Assembly: GCA_965205225.1 (NCBI GenBank)
Contig: CBDBFZ010000002.1
Coordinates: 930,001 to 994,000 of the forward strand
DNA: 64,000 nt
Source: Litorimonas sp965205225
GTDB lineage: Bacteria; Pseudomonadota; Alphaproteobacteria; Caulobacterales; Maricaulaceae
Reading direction: 5' to 3'
A program made the translations under genes and the position numbers. Shown one piece after another: positions 8,479 through 16,299 of the stretch (within the stretch, counting starts at the first letter, position 1; each line of letters begins with the position of its first letter). The notes below the pieces were generated by a model. The model saw only the letters and a program-made list of their open reading frames with translations. It ran no database searches and was not told the DNA's origin.

Positions 8479-9656
8479 GCCTGAAGCACCTGCTACGTCT
8501 TCAGTATGGATTTGCCCTCGCCTCAGGCGCACGAGAAGAAGGCGAATACAACGTCTATGGGTCCAACGGTTCAGTTGGTACTCACGTCGCGCGAAACACC
8601 AAGGCACCCGCAATCATAGTCGGCAGGAAAGGTTCGTTCGGAAAGATTACTTGGGCAGAAAACGGCGGATTCTGTATCGACACGGCTTACTTTGTCGACC
8701 AACGTCACTGCGCCGGCGATCTTCGCTTCTCATACTACGTTCTGCTTCATCTGAAACTCGATGAGCATTCAAAAGATTCTGCTGTTCCAGGACTTGATAG
8801 GAGTGACGCTCAAAACAGTGAGATTGATATCCCCGACCTCCCCACCCAGCGCCGGATTGCCGGTTTTCTCGACCGGGAGACCGCAAGGATTGACCAGCTG
8901 ATCGAGAAAAAACAGCGGTTGACGGCGTTGCTGGGGGAGAAGTACAAAGCGGAAAAGAAGCGTTTTGTGTTTGCTCTCCACAACCAAGGGGTTGAGCGCA
9001 ATGCGTCGGCTGTGTCTTGGTTTCCCGATCTCCCAAGTCACTGGCTCTTTTTGCGGTGCGCCCACATCTTCAAAAATCTCGACTATCGGCGGATTCCCCT
9101 GAGTTCAGAGCAGCGCGGCAATCTCGCCAAAATCTACCCATACTACGGTGCCAGCGGCATCATTGATGCGGTTGATGACTACCTATTTTACGAGGACACG
9201 ATCTTGGTTGGCGAAGATGGCGCAAACCTTGTGATGCAATCAACGCCAATCGCATTCAAAGCGAGTGGCAAATACTGGGTAAACAATCACGCCCACATTC
9301 TCACTCCGCGCTTTGGTGACTTCGATTACTGGATTCATGCGTTGAACCAAGTTCCTTACGAAGTGTTTGTAACTGGGTCGGCGCAACCTAAACTGACATC
9401 CGCGGTTCTGGGTAACATCCATTTGCCGGTGCCACCTAGCAATGAACGGGGGGAGATCGCGCGAGGTATTGAGGCGATGGGACAGCGTGTGAACTCTGCG
9501 ATTGAACCGATCCGCACCTCCATCGACCGCCTCAAAGAATATCGCTCCGCCCTGATCACCGCCGCTGTCACGGGTCAGATCGACGTGATGACCGACGCCC
9601 AATCCGGCAGCCCCGACCGCTGCCTCAATGCCATTCAAAAGGAGATGACCGCATGA
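8469..9656 (+). CDS. hsdS: Type I restriction-modification specificity subunit HsdS
   Basis: 395 aa from a GTG start at 8469 that overlaps the preceding stop. The layout is classical: target-recognition domain 1 (about residues 1-125), a conserved helical spacer (LPTQRRIAGFLDRETARIDQ and following, about 125-170), target-recognition domain 2 (about 175-320) and a second helical repeat (IEPIRTSIDRLKEYRSALI, about 340-358). HsdS sets the bipartite recognition sequence for both modification and cleavage. Its stop overlaps the ATG of the HNH gene (ATGA). The recognition sequence cannot be read from the protein. Confidence 0.94.
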   Translation: MIPRLKHLLRLQYGFALASGAREEGEYNVYGSNGSVGTHVARNTKAPAIIVGRKGSFGKITWAENGGFCIDTAYFVDQRHCAGDLRFSYYVLLHLKLDEHSKDSAVPGLDRSDAQNSEIDIPDLPTQRRIAGFLDRETARIDQLIEKKQRLTALLGEKYKAEKKRFVFALHNQGVERNASAVSWFPDLPSHWLFLRCAHIFKNLDYRRIPLSSEQRGNLAKIYPYYGASGIIDAVDDYLFYEDTILVGEDGANLVMQSTPIAFKASGKYWVNNHAHILTPRFGDFDYWIHALNQVPYEVFVTGSAQPKLTSAVLGNIHLPVPPSNERGEIARGIEAMGQRVNSAIEPIRTSIDRLKEYRSALITAAVTGQIDVMTDAQSGSPDRCLNAIQKEMTA

Positions 9657-10612
9657 ACCGGTATTTGCTCAAGATCCATCCAATTGACAACTTCGTCGGT
9701 GGGTTTGGACATTCACGAAACCCGTCAGATTGGGAGGGAGGAGTACTCATTTCTCCCGCCCTTGGTCGGGTTTATCCCAACGAAGGGAAGCCGAAAGTAA
9801 AACCGCCTCAAATCCAACCCGGCGATGAACTTTGGATTTGGACACACGAGAAAAAAGGTGGGAAAGGTCTCATTGCAAAGGCGACCACGGCCAACGTAGC
9901 AACAGGAGAAGACGATACGCGCATTACTCTAGAAAACGTCGAACTTGTTCCTCATCCATTTGATTTCAGTGTCTTTCCGAAGAAGGAGAAAAGTAAAAGG
10001 CGCAAAATCGGATGTCGTGTCTTGGACTATATCTTAGCCTACACCCATTCTAAGGTCCACTGGATTGAAGATGATGACTATGATGAATTTGCTCGTCTTG
10101 CTCAAGAGTACGGTTGGGGAAGCAATGTCATTGACGCAAGAAATGCCGAATTGGTTGACGACATGGAGTCTGGGCTGTCGGATGGTTGGGAACGCGAAAT
10201 CCTGAATGAAGACGACCCGTTGGCGGCACCACAGGACAGGACAACAACCACGCAAATACCGCGACCGGGTCAGGCGAAATTCCGAGAAGATTTGATGAAG
10301 CAATCCGGGGGGCGGTGCGTTGTCTCGAATTGTGATGTCCCAGAGGCATTGGAGGCGGCACATGTGATGCCGCATACGGGCGATCCCAAAAGGGATCATC
10401 CTGCCAATGGGATGATGTTGCGTCGTGATCTCCATGCAATGTTCGATGAGAAGCTTTGGAGCATTGACCCCGAGTCGAACAAGATGTGCGTGGCGGAGCG
10501 ATTGAAGGACTCCTATGGCAAATTCGATGGGTTGGAGATCAATCATCAAGTCGCCCCGATATTGCTTCAAGATCACTTCAGAAAATTCAATAAAAGCGGG
10601 TCAGATGACTGA
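9653..10612 (+). CDS. HNH endonuclease with an N-terminal PUA/EVE-like domain
   Basis: 319 aa. The C-terminal third is an HNH nuclease of the HNH_2 type: CVVSNCDVPEALEAAHVMPH gives the Cys pair and the catalytic His, followed by PANGMMLRRDLHAMFD. The N-terminal 130 residues (QPGDELWIWTHEKKGGKGL) look like a PUA/EVE-type small beta-barrel; such domains read modified bases in other restriction enzymes, which would make this a modification-dependent nuclease. That reading rests on pattern only. The gene overlaps hsdS by 4 bp and hsdR by 8 bp, so it is an integral part of the operon, which is unusual for type I systems. Confidence 0.8.
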   Translation: MNRYLLKIHPIDNFVGGFGHSRNPSDWEGGVLISPALGRVYPNEGKPKVKPPQIQPGDELWIWTHEKKGGKGLIAKATTANVATGEDDTRITLENVELVPHPFDFSVFPKKEKSKRRKIGCRVLDYILAYTHSKVHWIEDDDYDEFARLAQEYGWGSNVIDARNAELVDDMESGLSDGWEREILNEDDPLAAPQDRTTTTQIPRPGQAKFREDLMKQSGGRCVVSNCDVPEALEAAHVMPHTGDPKRDHPANGMMLRRDLHAMFDEKLWSIDPESNKMCVAERLKDSYGKFDGLEINHQVAPILLQDHFRKFNKSGSDD

Positions 10613-13568
10613 CACCCACACCACCGCCGACATTCACCAAGAGAAAGTCTTTGAGGCGAATATTGTTGACTGTCTGACCTCTGGTCTCGGATATATCAAA
10701 CGCGACTGCGCATCCCATTATGACGTGGCGCGCGCCCTCGACAGCGAGTTGCTGTTCCGCTTTCTCAAGGCCACGCAACCCGATGCGTGGCAGGTGCTGG
10801 ACGATCACTATAGCGCGCAAGCAGAGGCGGAGATTCTGAAACGTCTGGAACAGGCGCTGAAGCAGAACCCGACCCATATCGTGCTGCGCGACGGGCTGAA
10901 GCTGGTGCCGAACATCCGCTTCGCGCTGTGCTTCTTCAAACCTGCATCGAAGCTGAACCCCGATCTGACGCGTCTCTTTGATGCAAACATCTTGTCCGTG
11001 ATGCGGCAGGTGACCTATTCCGCGAAGAACAATAACGCGATTGACCTTGTGACCTTCGTCAACGGCATTCCCGTGGCGACGCTCGAAGTGAAGAACCGGC
11101 TGACCGGGCAGAACATCAAGCACGCCGAGAGCCAGTATCGCTGGGACCGCTCCCCCGCCGGTGAGGCGCTGCTGACCTTCAAACGCGGAGCCATCGTTCA
11201 TTTTGCGGTGGATCAGGACAATGTGTCGATGACCACCCGCCTGATGAATAGCAAGACCCGCTTTCTGCCCTTTAACCGGGGGCGGGGGGGCGGCGCCGGG
11301 AACCCCGATGTGCCGGGCGAGAACCGGGTCGCCTATCTCTATAAGGACCTACCGGACGGGAAGGCCATGTTCTCGCGCGACGTTCTGCTCGATCTGATCG
11401 GGCGTTTCATCCATCTTGAGCGCACCAAGGGCAAAGAGGTGCTGATCTTTCCGCGCTTCCAACAGTTCGATGCGGTGCGCAAATTACTGTCGGACGCCCG
11501 CTCCAACGGTGCAGGGCAGAACTACCTGATCCAGCACAGTGCCGGATCGGGCAAGTCGAACACTATTGCTTGGACCGCGCACCAGATCATCAATCTGCAC
11601 GATGCGGATGACAAGGCACTGTTCGACACTGCGATCATCGTGACCGACCGCCTGGTGCTGGATCGCCAGTTGCAGAACACTATCAGCGGGTTCGCCCGGA
11701 CCGAAGGCGTGGTCAAGAAGATCGATGGCACGTCCCGCGATCTGAGGGCCGCGATCCTGACAGGTGCGCGCATCATCATCACGACAATCCAGAAGTTCGG
11801 CACCGAGCATCTGGCAACGATCTCGGGTCAGGCGGGCAGGAACTTTGCCGTGATCATCGACGAGGCGCATTCATCGCAGTCCGGCAAGGCAGCACAGGCA
11901 ATGAGCGATGCGCTGACCCGAGACGCGAGCAGTTCCGACGATATTGAGGACATGGTTCTGGCGTTTCAGACGGCGCGCGGACCGCAGAAGAATATCTCGT
12001 TCCTCGCCTTCACCGCGACCCCGCGCAATGTGACGCTGGAACGGTTCGGGCGCACCGGACCGGACGGCAAACCGCATCCATTCCATCTCTATTCGATGCG
12101 CCAGGCGATCGAGGAAGCGTTCATCGTGGACGTGCTCCAGAACTATACGACCTATTCCGCCTATTACCAGCTGGAAAAAACCATCGCGGACGACCCCGCT
12201 TTCAGGGGCAGACAGGCGCAGGCGCGTATTGCGCGCTATGCCTCGCTGCACCCGACCGCCGTTGAGCAGAAGGTTGAGGTGATCGTCGAACATTTCCGCC
12301 GCCATGTCGCCCGGAAACTGGATGGCAAGGCAAAGGCGATGATTGTCACCCGGAGCCGGGAACATGCGCTGCGCTATTGGCAGCAGTTGAATGGCTATAT
12401 TGAAGCGAAGGGATATGCCGGCCTCAGGGCACTCGTCGCCTTTTCGGGTGATCTGGATATTGATGGCAATGTCTGGACCGAGGCGCGCGCAAACGGGTTC
12501 GCCGAGACGGAACTGCCCAAGAAATTCGACACTGACGAATACCGGATCCTCGTCGTTGCCGAGAAATACCAGACCGGATTCGACCAACCGAAACTCGTCG
12601 CCATGTATGTGGACAAGAAACTCGCCGGATTGCAGGCCGTGCAAACCCTTGCCCGGTTGAACCGCAGTTACGGCAGGGACAAACCGACCTTCGTGCTCGA
12701 CTTCCAGAACAGGATGGAAGATGTGAAGGTCGCGTTCGCGCCCTTCTATGAGGCGACCGCGCTCGAAGAACGCACCGATCTAAACCAGATTTACGATCTG
12801 GAACAGCGCATCTCGAACGCGACCTACATCCACCAAGATGAGGTCGAACGCTTTGCCAATCAGTTCTTCAAGGGCGATCTGACAATCGGGGACCGTCTCA
12901 AATTGGAAGGCACTGTCCGTCTCGCCCTGGACCGTTTTGAACTGGATGAAGACGAAACCCAGAAAGAAGAGTTCCGCCAACTCCTGAAGAGTTTCCAGCG
13001 ATTCTACGCCTTCGTCGCGCAGGTCGTGCCGCTGAACGATGCAGGACTGGAGAAACTCCATGCTTACACAGGGTGGTTGTCGCGCTTGCTGCCGTCGCGG
13101 GACGTTCCCGCCGATATCAACGTCACTGACGACATGCTGAACCTGTCCGCTTTCAAATTGCAGAAAGGCGAAGCAGGCAGCGCATCCCTGACCCCGGGTG
13201 AAACCTCGGAACTACAACCGATCACCGAGTTCGGGGCAAACCCCTATACCGAGGAAGAAGAGAAATCGCTGTCCGAGATCATCGAGTCGTTCAACGAGCG
13301 GCACGGCACGGATTTCAGCCGTGAGGACTTCCTGCGCCTTGAGCAGGTGACCCGCAAGATCATGGATGGCGACATGACCGAGAAGATCCGCAACAATCCC
13401 GCCGACGTGGTCTATAATACGTTCTCGGAAGCCTTCCTTCGGGGCATGGTGCAGCTGTTCCAGACCGATAGCGAGATGCGGAATATCGTGATGACGGACA
13501 GCAACGCACGCGAGCAGGCAACCCGGCACTTCTTCGGGCGGGCGCAGCGCATGGCGCGGGAAGGATAG
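10605..13568 (+). CDS. hsdR: Type I restriction endonuclease subunit HsdR
   Basis: 987 aa from the ATG at 10605, which overlaps the HNH gene by 8 bp; a start at 10515 would add 30 residues reading inside the HNH gene. The N-terminal nuclease domain has the PD-(D/E)xK pattern (AIDLVTFVNG...ATLEVKN, about residues 143-162). The helicase motor has Walker A SAGSGKS (about 311) and the DEAH box IIDEAH (about 416), followed by superfamily 2 motifs including FLAFTATP and YQTGFDQPK. HsdR translocates DNA and cuts unmodified targets far from the recognition site. No frame break is visible, so the system looks intact. Confidence 0.96.
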   Translation: MTDTHTTADIHQEKVFEANIVDCLTSGLGYIKRDCASHYDVARALDSELLFRFLKATQPDAWQVLDDHYSAQAEAEILKRLEQALKQNPTHIVLRDGLKLVPNIRFALCFFKPASKLNPDLTRLFDANILSVMRQVTYSAKNNNAIDLVTFVNGIPVATLEVKNRLTGQNIKHAESQYRWDRSPAGEALLTFKRGAIVHFAVDQDNVSMTTRLMNSKTRFLPFNRGRGGGAGNPDVPGENRVAYLYKDLPDGKAMFSRDVLLDLIGRFIHLERTKGKEVLIFPRFQQFDAVRKLLSDARSNGAGQNYLIQHSAGSGKSNTIAWTAHQIINLHDADDKALFDTAIIVTDRLVLDRQLQNTISGFARTEGVVKKIDGTSRDLRAAILTGARIIITTIQKFGTEHLATISGQAGRNFAVIIDEAHSSQSGKAAQAMSDALTRDASSSDDIEDMVLAFQTARGPQKNISFLAFTATPRNVTLERFGRTGPDGKPHPFHLYSMRQAIEEAFIVDVLQNYTTYSAYYQLEKTIADDPAFRGRQAQARIARYASLHPTAVEQKVEVIVEHFRRHVARKLDGKAKAMIVTRSREHALRYWQQLNGYIEAKGYAGLRALVAFSGDLDIDGNVWTEARANGFAETELPKKFDTDEYRILVVAEKYQTGFDQPKLVAMYVDKKLAGLQAVQTLARLNRSYGRDKPTFVLDFQNRMEDVKVAFAPFYEATALEERTDLNQIYDLEQRISNATYIHQDEVERFANQFFKGDLTIGDRLKLEGTVRLALDRFELDEDETQKEEFRQLLKSFQRFYAFVAQVVPLNDAGLEKLHAYTGWLSRLLPSRDVPADINVTDDMLNLSAFKLQKGEAGSASLTPGETSELQPITEFGANPYTEEEEKSLSEIIESFNERHGTDFSREDFLRLEQVTRKIMDGDMTEKIRNNPADVVYNTFSEAFLRGMVQLFQTDSEMRNIVMTDSNAREQATRHFFGRAQRMAREG

Positions 13569-13652
13569 CGCACATACCACTTAGCGAGAGCGCAATCCCC
13601 ATGCACAATATATCACACATTTCTGGAAGTGACTCATAAGTGACTGATATTA

Positions 13653-13981
13653 TTATATTGGCATTGGTGCATTAATATAGTTGCGTTCCGCATCAAACAC
13701 GGCACCAACCAGCAGATAGGCAGAGTTGTTATCGGTAAAATTTTCGCCCGGCGCGAAGTCGGCAGGTAGATTCTGAAATTCAGCGATCATTTCGTCCATT
13801 ATATAGGCTTTCGCGGTATTCTCCTCGACCATCCATTCCGGAATGGTTGTGTAAGATGGAATGCCCGATATGTGGTTCAGCAGGTAATGAACGGTGATCG
13901 CGCGGCCCGGTTCCAGATAGTCCGGCAAATAATCCCCGATAGGCGCGTCCAGATCGGGCAGATCGGTGAAATAGAGCGGTT
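13653..13981 (-). pseudogene. Fragment of a beta-lactamase-like serine hydrolase
   Basis: Read from about 13981 leftwards, the frame gives a piece of the class C beta-lactamase/PBP-like fold: GDYLPDYLEPGRAITVHYLL, then NHISGIPSY and later FTDNNSAYLLVGA, which corresponds to the Tyr-x-Asn region. The catalytic Ser-x-x-Lys segment and everything before it are missing (TAA just upstream), and the frame stops soon after the second motif. It lies between the end of the restriction operon and plsY; in relatives pyrC often precedes plsY, so this is a replaced or scarred junction. It cannot make an active enzyme. Confidence 0.65.
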
Positions 13982-14154
13982 AAGTCGTCGCATAGGTCCG
14001 CCAGACATGCGCATCACTAAAATGCGGATACGTTCCCAGTGTCAATGACGCCCGAAGGGAGAGACCGAATGACAGATCATTCTTCTGCCCCTTTCGTTAT
14101 CATTGTATTTGATCCTGCTTTGACTCCCCTCGCTGCTTCCGGCAATCCGGCATT

Positions 14155-14754
14155 ATGGCCATCGCCCTTTGCATCACCCTCGGTTACCTGCTGGGCTCCA
14201 TTCCCTTCGGCCTTCTCCTCACCCGCCTGACGGGCGGGCCGGATATACGGCAGATTGGGTCCGGCAATATCGGCGCGACCAATGTGCTGCGAACTGGCAA
14301 TAAGGCGCTCGCCGCGCTGACCTTGCTGTTGGATGCCGGCAAAGCAGCAGGGGCGGGGTGGATTGGGCTGGTGCTGTTTGGCGAACCGTTCCATTTTATC
14401 GCCGCTGCGGCGGCCCTGTTCGGGCATTGCTATCCCATCTGGTTAAAATTCAAGGGCGGTAAAGGCGTAGCGACTTTCTTTGGCTCCCTTCTCGGCCTAG
14501 TCTGGCCGATCGGCCTGATCGCCACTGTGACCTGGCTGCTCGTCGCCTTCACGACGCGTTACTCATCCGCCGCAGCCCTGTGCGCTGTCGCCGTCGCAAC
14601 AATCGTCAGCGTCATGTTCATGCCCTGGCAGGTCAGCGCTATGGTGGCGTTCATGACATTGCTGATCATGTGGCGACACCGGGACAATATCAAGCGGCTG
14701 AAGGCGGGAACCGAGTCGCGGATCGGTGGGCCGGCGGACGACGCGTCCGCGTGA
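14155..14754 (+). CDS. plsY: Glycerol-3-phosphate acyltransferase PlsY
   Basis: 199 aa integral membrane protein. It transfers acyl groups from acyl-phosphate to glycerol-3-phosphate, the first step of phospholipid synthesis. The family motifs are clear: GSIPFGLLL and the IRQIGSGNIGATNVLR loop near residues 40-50, GHCYPIWLKFKGGKGVAT in the middle, and RHRDNIKRLKAGTE at the end. Several hydrophobic segments alternate with these loops. The stop codon overlaps the GTG start of dprA (GTGA), indicating translational coupling. Confidence 0.95.
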   Translation: MAIALCITLGYLLGSIPFGLLLTRLTGGPDIRQIGSGNIGATNVLRTGNKALAALTLLLDAGKAAGAGWIGLVLFGEPFHFIAAAAALFGHCYPIWLKFKGGKGVATFFGSLLGLVWPIGLIATVTWLLVAFTTRYSSAAALCAVAVATIVSVMFMPWQVSAMVAFMTLLIMWRHRDNIKRLKAGTESRIGGPADDASA

Positions 14755-15872
14755 CGCACGTGCCCTTGGGCTTTGCGGAGCGTCGCGACTGGCTGCGCCT
14801 TTACCGGACGCCTATGGTTGGCCCTGTCGCCTTCTGGTCACTGATGACGCGTTACCGCTCTGCCGCGGCAGCACTGGAGGCATTGCCCTCGCTCATCCGG
14901 CGTAAGGATGTCCTCCCACCCAGCGTCGAGCAGGTCGAAGCGGAAATGGAAGCGAGCGAAGCGGTGGGTGTGCGCATTATCTGCGCGGTCGACCCAGACT
15001 TTCCGGACCTATTGCGTGCCCTAGACCCTGCCCCACCCCTGCTGAGTATCTGGGGCAATATCGATCTGGCAGCGCGACCCTGCGTGGCGATTGTCGGCTC
15101 TCGCAATGCCTCTGCGCTGGGACAGAAATTTGCGGCCCGGATAGCGGCAGAACTGGGCGAAGCTGGCTTTACGGTCGTGTCGGGCCTCGCGCGCGGGGTC
15201 GATACAGCGGCTCATGCCGCAGCCTTGAAGAGCGGCACAATTGGTGTGCTGGGCGGTGGAGTCGATCATATCTATCCGCGCCAGAATACAGATCTGCATC
15301 TGGAGATGCGCGAGCGGGGCCTGCTCGTTTCTGAATCACCGCTTGGCTATCGGGCGACGGCGCGGGACTTTCCGCGTCGCAACCGCCTGATCTCCGGCCT
15401 GTCACTCGGGGTTGTCGTCATCGAAGCCGCACAACGGTCCGGCACGTTGATCACGGCGCGCTACGCGCTGGAACAGAACCGCGAAGTCATGGCCGCACCC
15501 GGCAGCCCCCTTGATCCAAGAACCAAGGGCTGTAACCGTCTGATCCGCCAGGGAGCAGCCCTGATCGAGACATCACAGGATGTGCTGAACTGCTTGGAGA
15601 CTGCGAGACCGGATGCGTTGCAACCGACATTTTTCGAACCATCTAGGGGCGGCTATGACGGCGCAAAATCCGATATGTCAATGATGGTCAATGAAATTGA
15701 GCGCGCCAAAATAGCCCTTCTTAATGCAGCCTCCTTTACCCCGTCTCATCGCGATGATCTAATCCGCGTGTCGGGTATAGATGTGGGCATAGCGGTCGCC
15801 GCTCTTCTGGAAATGGAGCTGAATGGCGAGATCCTAGTCGAAGCTGATGGTCGGATCTCACGGGCAGGTTAA
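14751..15872 (+). CDS. dprA: DNA-processing protein DprA
   Basis: 373 aa from the GTG at 14751 that overlaps the plsY stop; longer starts inside plsY are not credible. DprA binds incoming single-stranded DNA and loads RecA during natural transformation. The Rossmann-like core is visible as CVAIVGSRNASALGQKFA, SGLARGVDTAAHAAAL, VLGGGVDHIYPRQN and FPRRNRLISGLS. A C-terminal winged-helix-like domain follows (HRDDLIRVSGIDVGIAVAAL). It is part of the plsY-dprA-topA-rnr block common in alphaproteobacteria. Confidence 0.95.
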   Translation: MTHVPLGFAERRDWLRLYRTPMVGPVAFWSLMTRYRSAAAALEALPSLIRRKDVLPPSVEQVEAEMEASEAVGVRIICAVDPDFPDLLRALDPAPPLLSIWGNIDLAARPCVAIVGSRNASALGQKFAARIAAELGEAGFTVVSGLARGVDTAAHAAALKSGTIGVLGGGVDHIYPRQNTDLHLEMRERGLLVSESPLGYRATARDFPRRNRLISGLSLGVVVIEAAQRSGTLITARYALEQNREVMAAPGSPLDPRTKGCNRLIRQGAALIETSQDVLNCLETARPDALQPTFFEPSRGGYDGAKSDMSMMVNEIERAKIALLNAASFTPSHRDDLIRVSGIDVGIAVAALLEMELNGEILVEADGRISRAG

Positions 15873-15897
15873 CTCGGACAGGCTAACTCGGACAGGC
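15870..15897 (+). repeat. 14-bp tandem duplication at the dprA stop
   Basis: TAACTCGGACAGGC occurs twice in a row; the first copy begins with the dprA stop codon and a further TAA follows the second. It is one of a series of short tandem duplications in this window. Confidence 0.9.
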
Positions 15898-15918
15898 TAA
15901 AATTACCCGCTGCCAGGG

Positions 15919-16047
15919 TCAGCAAGGCTGGGCTGATGTTTGGGGCTGACCAGCTTTCAACGCTATTTCCGACAACTCCAGAACATGTTCTACGAGATAG
16001 GCTAGAAGTTCGTCTTCATCCATGTAAGCAAGCATTGCTGAGGTCAT
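15919..16047 (-). CDS. Possible 42-residue acidic protein
   Basis: A short minus-strand frame in the 427-bp gap between dprA and topA. The product starts MTSAMLAYMDEDELLAYLVE and forms a predicted acidic amphipathic helix (EHVLELSEIALKAGQ). No family is recognised and no convincing ribosome binding site is seen. Helix-like composition and the lack of an overlapping gene are the only support. The rest of the gap (16048-16299) shows no gene. Confidence 0.3.
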   Translation of the reverse strand: MTSAMLAYMDEDELLAYLVEHVLELSEIALKAGQPQTSAQPC

Positions 16048-16299
16048 ATTGATGTTCTTTGTTGGCACAGCACCCTAACAAGACAATATCGTAAAAGTAG
16101 CATAAAGTAATACCAAGCGATCTTAGATTGTAATCCTTCATTGACCCATTTTATTTGTCCCATTGCCGCGAAGAGCGTGTTGACTCTTTGTTTTAGTGGT
16201 AGGCTGGATTGACATGCCCTTCCATGCCCCCCAAATGGCGCACCGCATGTCCTGCACAATTATCACACTACATATAGCGCCCCATCGGATTGGATTACA

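Noticed and set aside
11871..12644. 257-codon minus-strand frame
   Set aside because: Lies entirely inside hsdR, whose helicase motifs are intact.
5008..13568. Genomic island integrated in tRNA-Cys
   Set aside because: The R-M operon does start next to the tRNA, but no integrase and no second copy of the tRNA 3' end was found up to 14 kb, so integration cannot be supported.
16150..16299. topA promoter (TTGACT near 16178)
   Set aside because: No -10 box at acceptable spacing could be chosen with confidence.
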